The notes: generated by a model not told the origin, from the sequence alone. A DNA stretch of 64,000 nt from Glandiceps talaboti (GCF_964340395.1 NC_135554.1:20895592-20959591); one strand, 5' to 3'. Shown: positions 13,901 through 27,235, counted from the stretch's first letter. Numbers and translations are program-made.

Positions 13901-16865
13901 ATAAAATCCTCTATTGGCAGGATGGGTAGAGATCTTTCATTCCTAAGCTTGTACTTGTTATAGTCCAGTTCTCGGCACACAATTCATCAGCTAGCTATGG
14001 TGGAAAAGGTATGTTACCATTGTGTATGGCTGCCACCAAATACTATCCCAGGATATCATAACTGAAGGATATTGAAAGCTTTCCCTACAAAAGGAAGTAT
14101 TCTTTTGGAATTTGTTCTATCTAGGCACTACCACCCACTACCAATCAAGCCAAACATGCTCTGGGGAGTGGGGGTGTGGGAGAGGGGGGGGGGGGGTCTC
14201 TTGTACAGGTGTAACATTTTAGTATTCATCATAATTTTTGTACTTTTTGTATATCTATATTAATCTACATGTACAACATGTATAATGCACAAAGTTTGAC
14301 ATGTCATTGTGGATTCATTTACCACTACATGCTAAATCAGATATAGCTCTGGAAATAAGGGCTCCGACAACTCAGACACGTGTTTGTTCAACTCTGCTAT
14401 GGACGGTTTATAAGATATTTTTTTATTCTCTGGGTTTTTGATAGCGAGGAACAATATAACAACGGAGATGTGTCAGTGTTACAAGACCATGTTTCCAGAA
14501 TTAAATAAGACACAATAGACATACACACAAAACCAGCTACTAAGTAACAAATACAAGTATATCTACCCAGATTATATAGTTCTAGCGTCATTTCTTACCA
14601 AGCTGAAGTTGTTACAATAGTTGTTATTCAGGTAAATGGTACCTTAGGCTCCAATCATTGCCAGAGTCCTCTATAAATCTACTATACTAATACAAAGATC
14701 CAGAATAATGACATCCCTATAATGAAGTGTAGATTCCATGACACAAACCGAAAGACATTTACAAGTACCACTATGTCCCATTGATATGTATATCAACCCT
14801 ATACACTAGGGGTTATATCTTTTGTGTGTTCTTACAGCTTTGCATTATCTGTATGTTTACAAGTCTCTTTAATTACCTGATGAGGTTTTACTGACAGACA
14901 ATGGAAGATTAGTGACTGCTGAATGGGTCATCATACTTTGACAACAGAGATGTGATTTAATTTCTTTGTTTGGCTATACTGTGCATCCAAAAAAAAACAA
15001 ACCTAAGTCTTGAAGACTTTATTTATTCATGTCTGGGGTACGACTGCCTTACAACAAAGTTGTTGTTATTGTTGCCATGGCAACAGAGACCTGGGACCTA
15101 ACTGTTGTACTAATTATGTTTGCAACATTGTTGTTGTTAAGCTGAAATCCAAATGTTCTGAAATAAATATATTGACTCCTGATGAAATGATAATAATATT
15201 GTGGACTAGGGGGATAGAATTAAATATCTTCATCATATATGGTATTAGTTAGAGCATAGACCTGTGGGTGGAGGGTCTATGGTTAGAGGTTACAGCACTA
15301 AAACATCACTCATACAAATGTCTCTGAGCCAATCATACTCATTCTGCCCTTGTTTTGTTGCTGACCAATCAGCAATTCAACATTTACAATAAAATGGGTT
15401 AAATGAAATAATAAAAGCCAGCATGATTGATAACATGGTTGAAATCTTAACAAATCAGATTATGTTGCATGTCAATTGCCATATTCTACAAATTAGCGGA
15501 CTACTGTGGCTAATACCACAATCAATAACGTGTCTGGATATAAGATGAAGAAAACTGTTAAACAGTTCATCATCATCATGATGACATTTTGATGGTCATT
15601 TGGGAAAAACCAGACATGATTATTAAGTACATGTATGTTTGTCCACACAAATCATGTACTCATGTTTAGCATGCATGACGAGTTACTACTGTTTTGGTCG
15701 GTGTCTGTGTATTAGTAAAAAGAAAAACAGTTTACATTAATCAGCACAACTCTGGAACTTTCTGGGGACCACACATCTGATATAATTTTGATCCAAATCA
15801 CAACTTCTTTAACACTCTCTATTCAAAACCCATATCTGCCAAGCCAGCTATACAACAACTCTGTGAATGATTATTTTGTCACAAGAAAAACTTAACTCAC
15901 ATAATCCCATTAGTATCCATATAACAATCATATCACATGATGGTATTGGCTATTCAATGAATTTTTACAAAGCAAAAACACTGACAAGCATCTCCCACAT
16001 AAAAAAAATAATTAAAATATAAATCATATCCAATCACCCACGGTAAGCTAAAACTAAAACACCACAGAGACTAGACACTGATTTAAAGTAACAAAATGAT
16101 AACAAATATCCATAAGTTGTCTGTGATCATTTGAGATTTTATTTCCTCAAACATTTTGACCATATAAGATCATGGGTAGGAATTATGACTCACTCAGCAG
16201 TATCTTTATCTTCTCCAAATATAGAATATAAATTACCCCAACTGGGAACAATATTACCTTTGGTAAATTGTCACCTACATAATTGGTTTGCACCACATAG
16301 AAAAATAACTACAGAAAGTCACGACCAGCCTTTCACTTGAGAGTCACGACCAACCTTTCACTTGAGAATGTCGATATAATTCTATGACAGTGATTCCCCA
16401 TTGCTTTGACTTGCTAAAACTTTGACAGGTTAATGCCAACTTAAGTTATCTTTTGGTTTTCATCTCTAAATCACTAAAAATTGTAACACCGCCTACATAA
16501 TCACACATCATTTTATTGTACATTGTATTGTAATTGAATTATTTAACCAAGAAGAAAAGAGTTTAAATCATAGAGGGGAGAGAGTAAAGAGTCACTGTGT
16601 AAAAGAGTACAGAATGTCTGTACAGAGTGTTTGTAACAGGAAATGAATGGATATAGAAACTGAAATTTAAAATATGATAGTGTACTGATATAGTGAGGAT
16701 ACATGTATATAGACATGACAATGAATAGGATATACAAAAATATACACAAGTGTAATTATGTATACTGAAAGTATCACTGCTGTATGAAATTGACACCAGG
16801 AAATAAACCACAAAATTAGCATTATTAGACCACCAGTAGAACCTCTATTCATGAGCAAGTGTTAC

Positions 16866-16873
16866 ATGTGTGT

Positions 16874-16904
<31 letters not shown>

Positions 16905-16910
16905 GGGGGG
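16866..16910. repeat. (TG)n followed by poly-G
   Basis: A TG dinucleotide run passes into more than 20 G. Confidence 0.97.
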
Positions 16911-17074
16911 TTATCATTTATGGTATACTTAAAAGTCATGGTCAAGTCAGTGTTCTCTCTCAACAAGGTAACAAGAGTGCTATGCCCTCTTGGAATCTGA
17001 GCAATTCCTAATAGAATGAAAATCACTCGTGTCCATTTTATGTAAACATTGTGGCCACCTAAGCCATCAGACCT

Positions 17075-17557
17075 TAGCTGCAATAATTGCAGCATTTGCT
17101 ATGATTTTGAGGGGGTTTTTTCTTTATTTTTTATGCTTTTTTCATTTCAATGTTTAACTGGAAGCAAACACTACAATTCCTGCTGAGCAAACTCAAATAG
17201 ATGCTGAAAACGTGAGCGAGATGACGTCAGCATACTACCCATTTCAAAATGCTGCGTGTGTTGCGACTTTTGCCGATTTTGACGGGATTGGGGTACCTCT
17301 GAACATTTCTTGGGTCTTGAAGGCTTTGTATTTAATATCGGCGCTAGGAAATGTCCAATTTTTTGGCAGGTAAGGCGTAAATTTAGCAGAAAAATCAACC
17401 CAACTTTATCATTCAGATCTGAATCACTTCAGTCTATTTGTGTTAATGTTACACAAATTGTAGCGTTTGCTTCAAGTTAAACATCGGAATGAAAAAAAAG
17501 CACAAAAACAGAAAAAAAACCTCAAAATCATAGCAAATGCTACAATCATTGCAACTA
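17075..17557. mobile_element. Non-autonomous DNA transposon, long inverted repeats, 8-9 bp target duplication
   Basis: Inverted repeats of about 90 bases begin TAGCTGCAATAATTGCAGC on the left and, as reverse complement, TAGTTGCAATGATTGTAGC on the right. Both continue with CATTTGCTATGATTTTGAGG. Flanks are atcagacct and atcagaccc. 483 bp, no open frame of note. Confidence 0.8.
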
Positions 17558-19107
17558 ATCAGACCCCAGATGTTCTCCTGGTCTCCAACCACAAAGTACA
17601 GAAGGTGTCATTCATTGGTGGCTGAGTCCTCTTGTAAAATAATTCTAAGGACAACAAAACAAGTGTTTATCTAGACTCGTCTAGCACAGTTAACCTATAA
17701 ATTACTAGACACATTAACCAGTTAAACCTGTACAGTGACATCCAGTACAAGTAGTATTTGTTGTCATACATGAATTCTACTAATCTGTAGTACTTAGCTG
17801 TTCTATTTGTGCCATGGCATCTCCAAATTTCCTATCCTTGTAACAAGAACCCTGTATTGGTATGCATTCATATTCCTACATTGTATTTCTAGAGGTGTTT
17901 TACTAACATGGAGTAAATCTAAAAATTTCTTACTACACAGTGACTTCACTAAAGAATCACAGTCAGTCATATTGCAGATGACCACATGACCAGTCCTAAT
18001 CTTGCATGAGTTGAAGGACTATTTGAATCAAAGTCACTACAGTACAGCCCATCACTTTGGTGCTTCATACATGTACATGTAAATTGTCTGACCCTGTCTA
18101 AAACATGACCTTGTTTTTTTCATTGCTTCAACTAGGTGGTGCCATTTTTAGATTTAATGGCAGTTATGCATTAGCATTTCACTTCCTGTGTACATTCATA
18201 AGAGAATTGTAATAAAATTATGGGTTATGGTTAACATGTGATCTCATCATTGTAATATGTCATTGAGTAAAACATAGAATTATATTACATGTACTAACAG
18301 TCACAATCGTCATTATTGGCAAAGTCATAAAATAAATGTCACATTGACGCCTGCTCCCCCTAAATGAACGAAGTCCTTTTTTGAGCTTGTGTGACATTGA
18401 GCAATCGTCGTTTAGAATCACATTTGAGATCAATGGAAATACATGCACTGAAGACCAAGAAGCAGACCATGATACAATAATCAATATTCGATGTTCATAC
18501 TTAAGTACTACAGTATACATTGTTTTTATATATCCAGAGGTCTTTGTTGATGTCACACATTCACGCGCACCACTAATTTTGCTAAAAGTACAGTGAAAAA
18601 ATGTTCATGATATAATGTGTTTACATACACTTGATACCACTCTGACAGTGTCACATAGTGTGTCACTTACAATGACATAACTAAGTACTGTATGCAGAAA
18701 CGCTTTTATGGTGGCTTCAGAAATCATTTATGTTTACACATAGACATCTGCATCATTTCAATGTACAAGCATGCTACTCAGGTAATCAAGGTCTCAGTTT
18801 ACTACGATTGACACAAACCTCTGACCACTATTTAGTGGTCTGAGCACAAACTAAAACTAGTGTGTTTCATTTGGTAGAAACACAAGTGCGTGATAATGGG
18901 GTGCCTCTGTTGTGTGAATCTTATCACCCTGTAATGACAGTGTAAACATTGGAAGTCACCAAAAACTGCATTCTGCAAGATGACATGTCATGATCACAAA
19001 TGCCACCCTACTGTGAGTACAATAAACCAACATAACTTATTTCAACATATATCACAACAATAGCTTTAGCATGAAGGTATACATCCATCTCTAAGTAAAA
19101 CTGTGGT

Positions 19108-19199
19108 CTGTAAGATACAGACATTCCTGCCACGCTATCAGCCAGCACTTATTAGAAGCCTGGTATATGTAGGGTTGAACAACACAGCATATCTTACAG
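19108..19199. mobile_element. Short foldback element (CTGTAAGATA ends)
   Basis: Ends CTGTAAGATA and TATCTTACAG, 92 bp. The middle resembles, in reverse, a segment at about 7170-7235 (TGTTGTTCA, CAGGCTTCT, GCTGATAG, GTGGCA), so at least two copies lie in this intron. Confidence 0.45.
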
Positions 19200-19478
19200 G
19201 CTAAGTAAAACGAGACCTAGATTGTCATGGAGTACAGTATTGAGACTGAAAATAAATTCTTGCTGATAGCTTGTTTTACTAGAAGACAAGGTCAGAAGCA
19301 AAAATCTCTTGGTCAAACTATAATGGTCTCTGGGTAATAGTATGGAGTATACTGTCAACAAAGTTTAAAAGCCTATTGTGTCTCTTTTATCTCTTGCCAT
19401 CAAAACAGATAGACAGACAGGCATACACAGACCAACAGACTGACAGATGGACTGACAGACATACATGTACAATACAAT

Positions 19479-19536
19479 ACATACATACATACATACATAC
19501 ATACATGCTAGTATGTTCATGTACATACTGATATAC

Positions 19537-19577
<41 letters not shown>

Positions 19578-19587
19578 TAGACAGACA

Positions 19588-19634
<47 letters not shown>
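19479..19634. repeat. Compound microsatellite (ATAC)n, (GACA)n, (CA)n
   Basis: Three adjacent simple repeats start about 140 bases inside the PIK3R intron. They produce open frames on both strands that are not genes. Confidence 0.97.
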
Positions 19635-19638
<4 letters not shown>

Positions 19639-19772
19639 AACCACAACAGAAGTTTTATGTCTACATGTATGACATACATTCATTGATGCACACATGTAAG
19701 TGGGCGTGTGTACCGTAAACATACACACATTACAATTTACAAACATCCATGCATCCCGACACACATCCTTAC

Positions 19773-20124
19773 CTATTGGTGAGCCTCCAAAACCAGAATC
19801 ATCATTGACAGAGTCGTCTACACTTGTTGTCTTGGATGGACGACGAGGTGGCAATGGTCTCTGTGCTGGTGGTGGCGGCAGTGGCAATGCACTACTCATT
19901 GACAAATATTTAACATAAGTTCCGGGGAAATGTCCGACCTCTTCTGTCCTTTCATTCAATCCCTTCAACCAACAATTTGGTTCTTCAATCGATCCGTCAA
20001 AATCGGGTGAGCTTTGGGGATTATGAACTTTAAGGATATCCCCTTTGTGAATCTCGATGTAACTTTGATCAAAATTCTCCCGTAAAAAGTCACTCACTGC
20101 TTCATACCGTACTATGACAGCCAT
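19773..20124 (-). CDS. PIK3R1: PI3-kinase class IA regulatory subunit (p85-like), first coding exon
   Basis: This exon encodes the N-terminus of the p85 adaptor of class IA phosphoinositide 3-kinase, which recruits the p110 catalytic subunit to phosphotyrosine receptors. It gives 117 residues plus one base. Residues 3-75 form an SH3 domain of p85 type: GDILKV at 28-33, a long insert before CWLKGLNERT (51-60), and HFPGTYVKYL (65-74), which matches the p85 signature WLxGxNExTxExGxFPGTYVxY. A proline-rich segment follows (79-96, LPLPPPPAQRPLPPRRP), as between the SH3 and BH domains of p85. The start ATG at 20124 has A at -3 and G at +4. The exon ends ATAG|GTAAGG, a strong donor (phase 1), after which the frame runs into a CA repeat. 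BH and SH2 exons are not seen and should lie beyond position 1. The vertebrate paralog (R1, R2 or R3) cannot be assigned; R1 is used as the family name. Confidence 0.93.
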
Positions 20125-20700
20125 ATTCGATTCACAACATGTAACACGTTATAACATCGACTCAACTTCCTGTTCAGTCCTCGCGGTAGAATAGCTGCTT
20201 TCAGAGAGTGCAACTGTTTGAATGTCAGAAATGCTAAGCTCACGCTTTAAGTAAGGTGCGTGATACACGACAAAACTATAAGTTGAAGGTTGTATACCTT
20301 TAGAATTGTCTTCCAAACTTTTAAAAGAATACGATCGCACTTCTGCACTGGGGTGGAGGGTGACTCACAAATCAAAATAGTCGCAGATGAAACACGCCTG
20401 TGTATTCCTCTTGCAAAAAAACTACTCCTGTTCTTTTAAATGTACATTATTTCAATATTTCACATTTCTCTCCGCAATGAGACGTGTCAAACAGGACTAC
20501 GAACGACACTCCCAAAACACTAATATAGTTGAAGTTTACTTGTTGAATATACTCTAGATGCAACGTTCTTTACAGCACTTCCCTGCCGCCATTGCTTCAC
20601 GACACACACGTCACTTCGGTGCACAACCAGCTAACATCCCGTCAAGATCGTCAGGTCATATTTTCTTCTCGTGAAGAATCCCGGTATTAAATTGGTGTAT
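20125..20700 (-). promoter_or_regulatory. Probable 5' UTR and promoter region of the PIK3R gene
   Basis: This is the segment directly upstream of the PIK3R start codon. It is visibly richer in CG dinucleotides than the AT-rich flanks (several around 20470-20660), which fits a housekeeping-type promoter. No TATA box at a convincing distance was seen. Open frames here begin without ATG and look like chance. The extent is a guess. Confidence 0.35.
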
Positions 20701-20969
20701 CGTTATCCTTTAGTAATCCTGCTATACTACAAAATGCTTGACACAGAGAGAAGAGAGTGAGAAGTTTGAAACTGTACGTCTATCAGGAAGTCAAAACTTT
20801 GCATGGACAGGAAATGCCCGGATTCGGAAACATGTGAAAAACAGACATGCGTGAAAATTATTCATGAGCGCCACCACCGACATGATGATGCCAGGAAAAA
20901 AGTGGTATACAGAAACGTCCCCGACAAAGATTTTTTTTAATGTTACGTGGTTTATAGAGTATCCGACTT

Positions 20970-21316
20970 AAAATGGCCATATGGATGAAAACTGGCTATT
21001 TACCTTGGATATTTAATTTATAAAACTACTCTGTTGTGTTTTCCTACGTGGAAAAACAATTTGAAAGAACATAAATCAAGTCATTGTTTGTAACTAAAGA
21101 AATTGCAAAACATTGAAAATGCGTAAAAATTTATGTTATTGTGCAATAACACTTTTACATACTTTATGGTTTTTTACAACTAAATACTGAGTGACAAGAA
21201 ATGCCTTGGCATATGCTCTTTGACATTGATTTTCCAAGTAGAAAATAGTAGAGTTATTTTATCAATTGTAAATAAAAAATATATAGCCAATTTTCATCCA
21301 TATGGCGGCCATTTTT
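20970..21316. mobile_element. Large palindromic element, family of three (copy 1)
   Basis: Ends AAATGGCCATATGGATGAAA and its inverse (TTTTCATCCATATGG...CCATTT). Arms of about 120 bases pair across a centre that contains TTATGTTATTGTGCAATAACA, itself a hairpin. Copies 2 and 3 are at 26907 and 60664. Confidence 0.7.
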
Positions 21317-22233
21317 AAAAACTTCCTAAAAAAAAAAAGTGAAATGAACAAAACTATTATAAAATATCTTTACAAGTCATTGTACCCAAAACTTTGTACC
21401 CAATTACTTTGATAACAAAAAAAAATTCTAGTTGATATCATAAATACTAGGTATCTAGTAATTTTATATATGACCTCTTTACTTTTGTTTTCATTCACTT
21501 TTCTTTGTATTTTGCTTGATTTTTGTAGTAAAAGTTTGTGTAAACTACAAATACATGTTGTGGTTACTGCATGGGCAGGACAAACACACACACACAAAAA
21601 AGACTGACATGAGGGTATTTGATGCATGCGCTGACCAGAAACATTTCTTGGGGGGTGGGGGGCTAATATTGTAAACAGGTTTCAAGATACTGTAACCTTG
21701 TAGTCTATTGTTCAAGACCCACTCCAAAAAAGTACTGTAAGCTAGATCACAGACAAGGAAGTGGCTAGATTCAGATTCATAATGCGCATCCTCATTCTCA
21801 CACATGATCAAGAAGTGCAGTTTATAATTCGTATTCGTTCAAGGTTGATTACCATATTTGCATTGAATCATAAAGTAATGATACAGGAGTGTGCAAGTGT
21901 GGAGTGTACTCTGGGTATTTGCTTGTCATGTTCTCTTTGGTCATATTTTCCGAGAGAAGTTAGAAGATTTTAGAGCAGCAGACAGAATGAATACACAGGA
22001 GGTGTTAGTGTACATACCCTGGGTACCTCCACAGACATCAAAGGGTTCAGTTATTTGCATTTGTTTATCCAAAACAGTAAATTTTGTTAAAATATAACTG
22101 TGTGTTCACGCTTGTGCGTTTAGTTTCATACAGATACACAATAAGATTTTCCACATCATGCTACAGAGAAAATACTGATAGTATGTGTACACACACCAAT
22201 GACAATAATCACTGGTTCATTTGTAATAATTAG

Positions 22234-22377
22234 ATGTTATTCCCCTATATTTTTCTTCGTTAAGCTAAGGAAAATATGAGTGCCCTATTAAAGGGGCCTT
22301 TGTCACTACGAGTAGTGACAACCCTTAGGTCAAGAGTATTTTCCAGCTGGAAGAAGAAAAATATTGGAGAATAACAT
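22234..22377. mobile_element. MITE-like foldback (ATGTTATTC ends)
   Basis: ATGTTATTCCCCTATATTTT on the left pairs with AAATATTGGAGAATAACAT on the right. The centre has GTCACTACGAGTAGTGAC. The flanks aattag and aattat agree in 5 of 6 bases, which is suggestive only. A diverged relative is near 48796. Confidence 0.6.
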
Positions 22378-22999
22378 AATTATACCAGCACCAGTAATAT
22401 CAAAGAAAAATCGGGGGAAGTTATGGCAATTTTGAACGTATTGACTCATTTCGAACACAACAGAATCAGTGATGTAGACACTGTGTTGTGCCATAGTGTT
22501 GTCGTGATGTAGAGTAACCAGAGTATATATTCCATATTTTTTTGTTAAACTTGGTAGTTATAGATCAAAATACAGTATTTGATGTTGTGCTTACGGAAGA
22601 ATTAACAACGACTCAACCTGGAAGGATCTTGTACTCCAAACAAGTGTAACATAGTATCATTACAGGCATTGACAAGTATTTATTGTTAGCTGTACTTAAA
22701 ATACCAGTTTTCAAAATAATACATTTGTACTTAGCTTTCAATTAAAACTATAACCAGAATAATGAATTTAAATCAACTGATTGTTATTTTTATCATAAAT
22801 ATTAGGTATCTAATAATGTTGTAAATATGACATTTCTTGCAGATTTGTCAAAACATAGAAATAAGACAGAAATTATACAATATTTAATAAACAAACTGAA
22901 GGTAGCAACAGAAAAATTGAAAATTTATAAATACCAAAAAAAAAATAACTTGTGTAATGCTGGGCATAATGTAAAATAATATTCTCCCTTTTCAAAAAA

Positions 23000-23185
23000 C
23001 ATTATACACTTATTACCTTGCCATATTCGGGCACTAGTTGACATCATATTACCCCTTGTGCTGTTATACAGCAACTATTTCCTGAAGCTGCAAGTCGAGG
23101 GAAATAATTGCTACATAATGGTACAATGGGTAATATGATGTCAACTAGTGCCCGAATAAGGCAAGGTAATAAGTGTTTTATAATA
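23000..23185. mobile_element. Nearly perfect 186-bp palindromic element
   Basis: Left CACTTATTACCTTGCCATAT then TCGGGCACTAGTTGACATCA; the right arm is the same sequence inverted with few mismatches over about 60 bases. Inner arms GCAACTATTTCC and GGAAATAATTGC extend the fold almost to the centre. The high arm identity suggests recent insertion or gene conversion. Confidence 0.75.
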
Positions 23186-24243
23186 TTTCATATTCTCAGG
23201 CACATAATCTTTCAATAGTCAAAGCAAATCACTGAAAAGACTCAGATGGTACATGAATAGTACCCTAGGGAAAATAAAATATTCCTCGCTCTATGAAAAT
23301 TGAGGTCAGTATGGGTCACTAGTCCATAACATATGACATGATCGAAGCCAATCACTGAAGACTGTATGAAAACGATGTGATATAAACATGTGTACTATAC
23401 TACAGTAATAATCATTTGCATATATACTTTTTACCTGACACAATGTGAAGATACAGAAATGTTACACAGTTAATATCCATCTATCTATTTAAGCAAAGAG
23501 GTGTGTGCATCACCCCGGTCTGTGTTAGTCTCTCTATGGCTACCAAACATTTAGAGAGTCAGCTTATTTTTTTATGGAAAATAGAAAAAAGTTCAGAGGT
23601 TAAACACTGCTGATTATTACCCTGGTTTAGATGAGTGCCTGGGGCGGGGCGGGGGGGGGGGGTGTACTCCAAAATTATTTGGATATGTGCCACCCGAATG
23701 GGTAATTTTTTCATGAAATCCCTAAACATGAGTCAACTTTTGGTTCGACAGTTCCTGAATTATGGGGGTCAATAACAAGTTCAGGGAAACATCTTCATAC
23801 TTTAGTACATGTAATACCTTCACAGTATCAGAATAAAAGTAACTGAGCAGATGACAGTAACTGGAAATGGGTTTGTCTTTGGATTGTACATGGGTAGATG
23901 TTTTGAACTTTGTCCACACATCCCCACCTGAAAATTATCACTCCCCTCCCCTCCCCACCCCCTGGGTATGAGTGAATCAAACTGATTCATGAAAAGATGA
24001 TACAGAGTATAGAAAAGTGATAAATGTAAGATATTGAACTTCATAAACATCATAAATTTGGTACATGTCACGACAAAGATTGGTGGTGCTTGAAGGCTAT
24101 CCTTATACGTATCTTTCCTACATACAGCTAGGAACTAAGCTTGATGGCAAGTGTGGTGACTTGCTGAAGAGGCAAATATTAGAGCTACATCTTGAATTGT
24201 CAATGTTTTGAACTCAATGCACACCTTGAAGTTGAATACATCA

Positions 24244-24471
24244 GCATAATTTTTGTGCATGAAGCACGCCCTCACAAGGCTAATCTGGCACAATTGACAA
24301 GAAGGTGGTTCTTTATGTGGGCCCCCAATGAATATATTGTGGTGTCCTTTTGTTGTCTATGTTACAGCATCTCAAAGGTGTTACAAAAAGACATTTCTGA
24401 CTGGTCAATAAGTTGCAGGATAATGACATTTTTGGCCATGCGAGGGCGTGCTACATACACAAAAATTATGC
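24244..24471. mobile_element. TIR element (GCATAATTTTTGTG ends)
   Basis: Left GCATAATTTTTGTGCATGAA then GCACGCCCTC; right GAGGGCGTGCTACATACACA then AAAATTATGC. 228 bp. The plus-strand open frame across it is not a gene. Confidence 0.65.
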
Positions 24472-24639
24472 CACTGTCTTCAAGGGTTTTGTCCATGGAA
24501 TCAGGAACATCCACGCATACATATCAGAGAGGGCTGTGGGTAAAATTGTGGTGTGTAGCATCACAATCACAATGTAAACTCTTTAATGTACCCATACCAA
24601 TAATACCTTGTTGAATATGGCTTATTGACATGACGACAG

Positions 24640-24900
24640 GGGAATCTTTTTTTTTTAAATCATATAAATTCCTGCTTAGAAACAGAGTGTATTTCTTTTA
24701 GCATCCTTAGTAACTGGCTAGAATTGTGTAGCATGGGACCCCACAGTATGCACGTATGAATTGGATGACTTGCAAAGGGTAAATTTTTTTTTGAATTATG
24801 TAAATTCCTCCTCAGAAACAAAGATATCTTTTTTAGTGTCCCTAGTTAACATGCTAGGTTTTATGGCATGGGACCCAGAGGTATGCATGTATGAATTGGA
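24640..24900. repeat. Two tandem copies of a 120-130 bp unit
   Basis: TAAATTCCT, CAGAAACA, CTAG and GCATGGGACCC recur in order in both halves. A related sequence (AGTTATTGGCTAGG...GCATGGGATCC) is near 56705. Confidence 0.5.
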
Positions 24901-25395
24901 CGTCTTGCGATTTACGGTTTATGTAAACACGTATTACATCATATTTCAATCAGAATAAATTTTTTAAAAAACACTGTATGTATAGAAAGAGATCAGTTAC
25001 AAGGAGGTGAACAAGAAATTTGTAAAAAATAATCATTTTTTCATCTTTTCTCCTATACTATCACTTTTATACACTCAACACACACAATATTCTGTTATGC
25101 TATTTAAGTCATTACCAAACATCTTTGGCAAGTTTTCTCTTAACTATCAAGCACCGTTTTGTTAAAATATCTTTGTTGATCTTTTGATGACTTCAAAATA
25201 TTGCTCAAAAAGTCCAGGTTTTGCATACATGTACATACATATAAATATAAATATCAGGTACACATCTAAGTAATAACTTATGTAAAGAAATATTAGCTAC
25301 CCTGGAAAACAGATATACATTTAATTTACATGATTTTCAAGTTACAAAACTATTTAATTGTGAAATACTACTACGGCAACCCAGCTATCGGCAAA

Positions 25396-25946
25396 CTAAG
25401 ATAGACACAAACTAAAACTATTGTTGCAAGATTTTGATATGAGCTATCAATGGACGTTTATGTAAATAGAGCTATTTCAAAATGTTCGACTGCTGGTGAT
25501 GACTGCCAGACGGTCAATTCTGAAAGGACCGTTGCTAGATCGCATGCCGCTGTACAGGCTATCGCGAATGCAATTAATTACAACTGCAGAATGGAATTGA
25601 CTGCGACCATAGACCCTACATGAGTAGGGTCAATGCAGCGACCTACCTAGAGTGAGCACACTGCCTCCAACAAAATATTAAGAAATAGTGCAATTACACC
25701 TCATTATACTATAGTAGGGATGGCATCTGGTATTGCAAGTTTCTGCAAGTGGCTGCACATTAAACCGTAGACCCTGCTACATGTAGACTGTACACACATG
25801 TAGGGTTTATGGTTCAGCCTCATTCCATATTTACACTGTCTTGATTACAGGGTGATTATATACATAAAACCAAGGCAGCACTATCACCCGCATGTGTAAC
25901 TGACAACATGCAGCAACATGCAGTTTTAGTTTGTGTTCTATCTTAG
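25396..25946. mobile_element. TIR element (CTAAGATAGACACAAAC ends)
   Basis: CTAAGATAGACACAAACTAA on the left is mirrored by TTAGTTTGTGTTCTATCTTA on the right, 551 bp. The inverted similarity may extend about 13 bases further out on each side. Two small TAGACCCT hairpins are nested inside. Confidence 0.6.
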
Positions 25947-26906
25947 TGTGACTATAGCAGAATTTCAAAAGTCATATTAACTATCCAACAGAAGATGATT
26001 GTCAGAAAAGTTATATGATTGACTAGCATCGTAGGATTAAATTCTACCCTTCTGACCATTCTGTTGTAAAAAAAAAAAATCTTAAAATTTAAGAGATACA
26101 TCAGTCCTGTTTCTGTGAACATATTTTGTTTTTCACCAATTTCTGGATCTTGAAGCTGTAAAATTCTGTTGAAATAACTATGTTGAAAAATCATTTTTTT
26201 TTTTCCGTTCTTTTTGGAAATGTTTCTTGTCTGGACAGATAAAAATTTAGTTCTTATAGCCAAGACTTTCTACATATCTATTCTTTGGTTAGTAAAATCG
26301 TGATTTAAAGTAGAGAATCCATTCTCTTTCTAACAATGATTAAATCTTTGAAAATAAAGTGTTCTTCAATATATAATTACAATATTATATAACAATTGGC
26401 AAAATAAAGTGAATGTTAAATGAATTTATAGAGATATTTTTGCTGTTTCTCATAAACAGGACTTACTCTGATCTTTTACACTCTGACACCAAAATGTGAA
26501 AAGATACACTTCAACCAAAACAGAAAATATTATCTATACTGAGCTCAGGTGCTCTGTTATTTTCATCGTTTTTCAAAATTTCCAAAATGGCCGACTGAAT
26601 CAAATTTTTTTTGGGAAGGTTACATGATGAGAAACTTGAAAATACAATTAATCATCCTTATTTCCTAACTAACTTATTACTAGCCTATGTTATAATAAGA
26701 GTGACAGCTGCTCACTTGCACAAATATCAAGAAGGAGACCACTTAAAGGGCCATAAAACCCACATCAGTAAATCCTATTATAGTAAGAATGGCCATATGG
26801 TAGCCTGCAAGATCCAGGCGTTGTCTAAGCTTATATATTATGCTCAACTCAGTGTGTAGCGCTGCGAGTGGCTACACAAGCGGACCAATGGCTGGACCTT
26901 TCAGAC

Positions 26907-27235
26907 TAGCTATATGGATGAGGATTTGGAATTTATTTTGGATTTTTAATTTATAAAATAATTTTACCATGGATTCCTACTCGAAAAATCAACGTAAAAC
27001 AACATAGATCAAGTCTATTTTTGTAACTTTACAAAAAAAAAGCTAAAATATGTGTAAAAGTTTGTTATTGTACATACAATAACAAACATTTGACACATCC
27101 ATTAATCTTTTGTAATTTAGTGAGTTACAAATAAGGGCATGGCATATATTGTTTCACATTGATTTTTTAAGTAGGAAGCCACATGGTTTTGTAAATTAAA
27201 AATCCAAAATAAATTCCAAATCCTCATTCATATGG
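26907..27235. mobile_element. Large palindromic element, family of three (copy 2)
   Basis: TATATGGATGAGGATTTGG at the left and CCAAATCCTCATTCATATGG at the right. The shared TTTTGGATTTTTAATTTATA and a central hairpin TTGTTATTGTACATACAATA identify the family. Confidence 0.7.

Larger units (their letters stand above)
1..19772 (-). other. Probable first intron of PIK3R (no further exon recognised)
   Basis: The donor of the PIK3R exon opens an intron that should run leftwards. I found no p85 BH, SH2 or inter-SH2 coding segment between 1 and 19.7 kb, so the stretch is best read as intron. A short exon could have been missed, because only visual reading was possible. Contents are listed separately: Helentron-like repeats at 0.4-2.8 kb, foldback elements at 6.3, 7.1, 8.5, 10.8, 17.1 and 19.1 kb, and simple repeats. 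In 2765-5255, 8947-9820, 10962-16865 and 17558-19107 I see nothing beyond AT-rich sequence. Confidence 0.5.

Noticed and set aside
24192-24614. 140-residue plus-strand frame
   Set aside because: It covers a 228-bp inverted-repeat element and has no recognisable domain.
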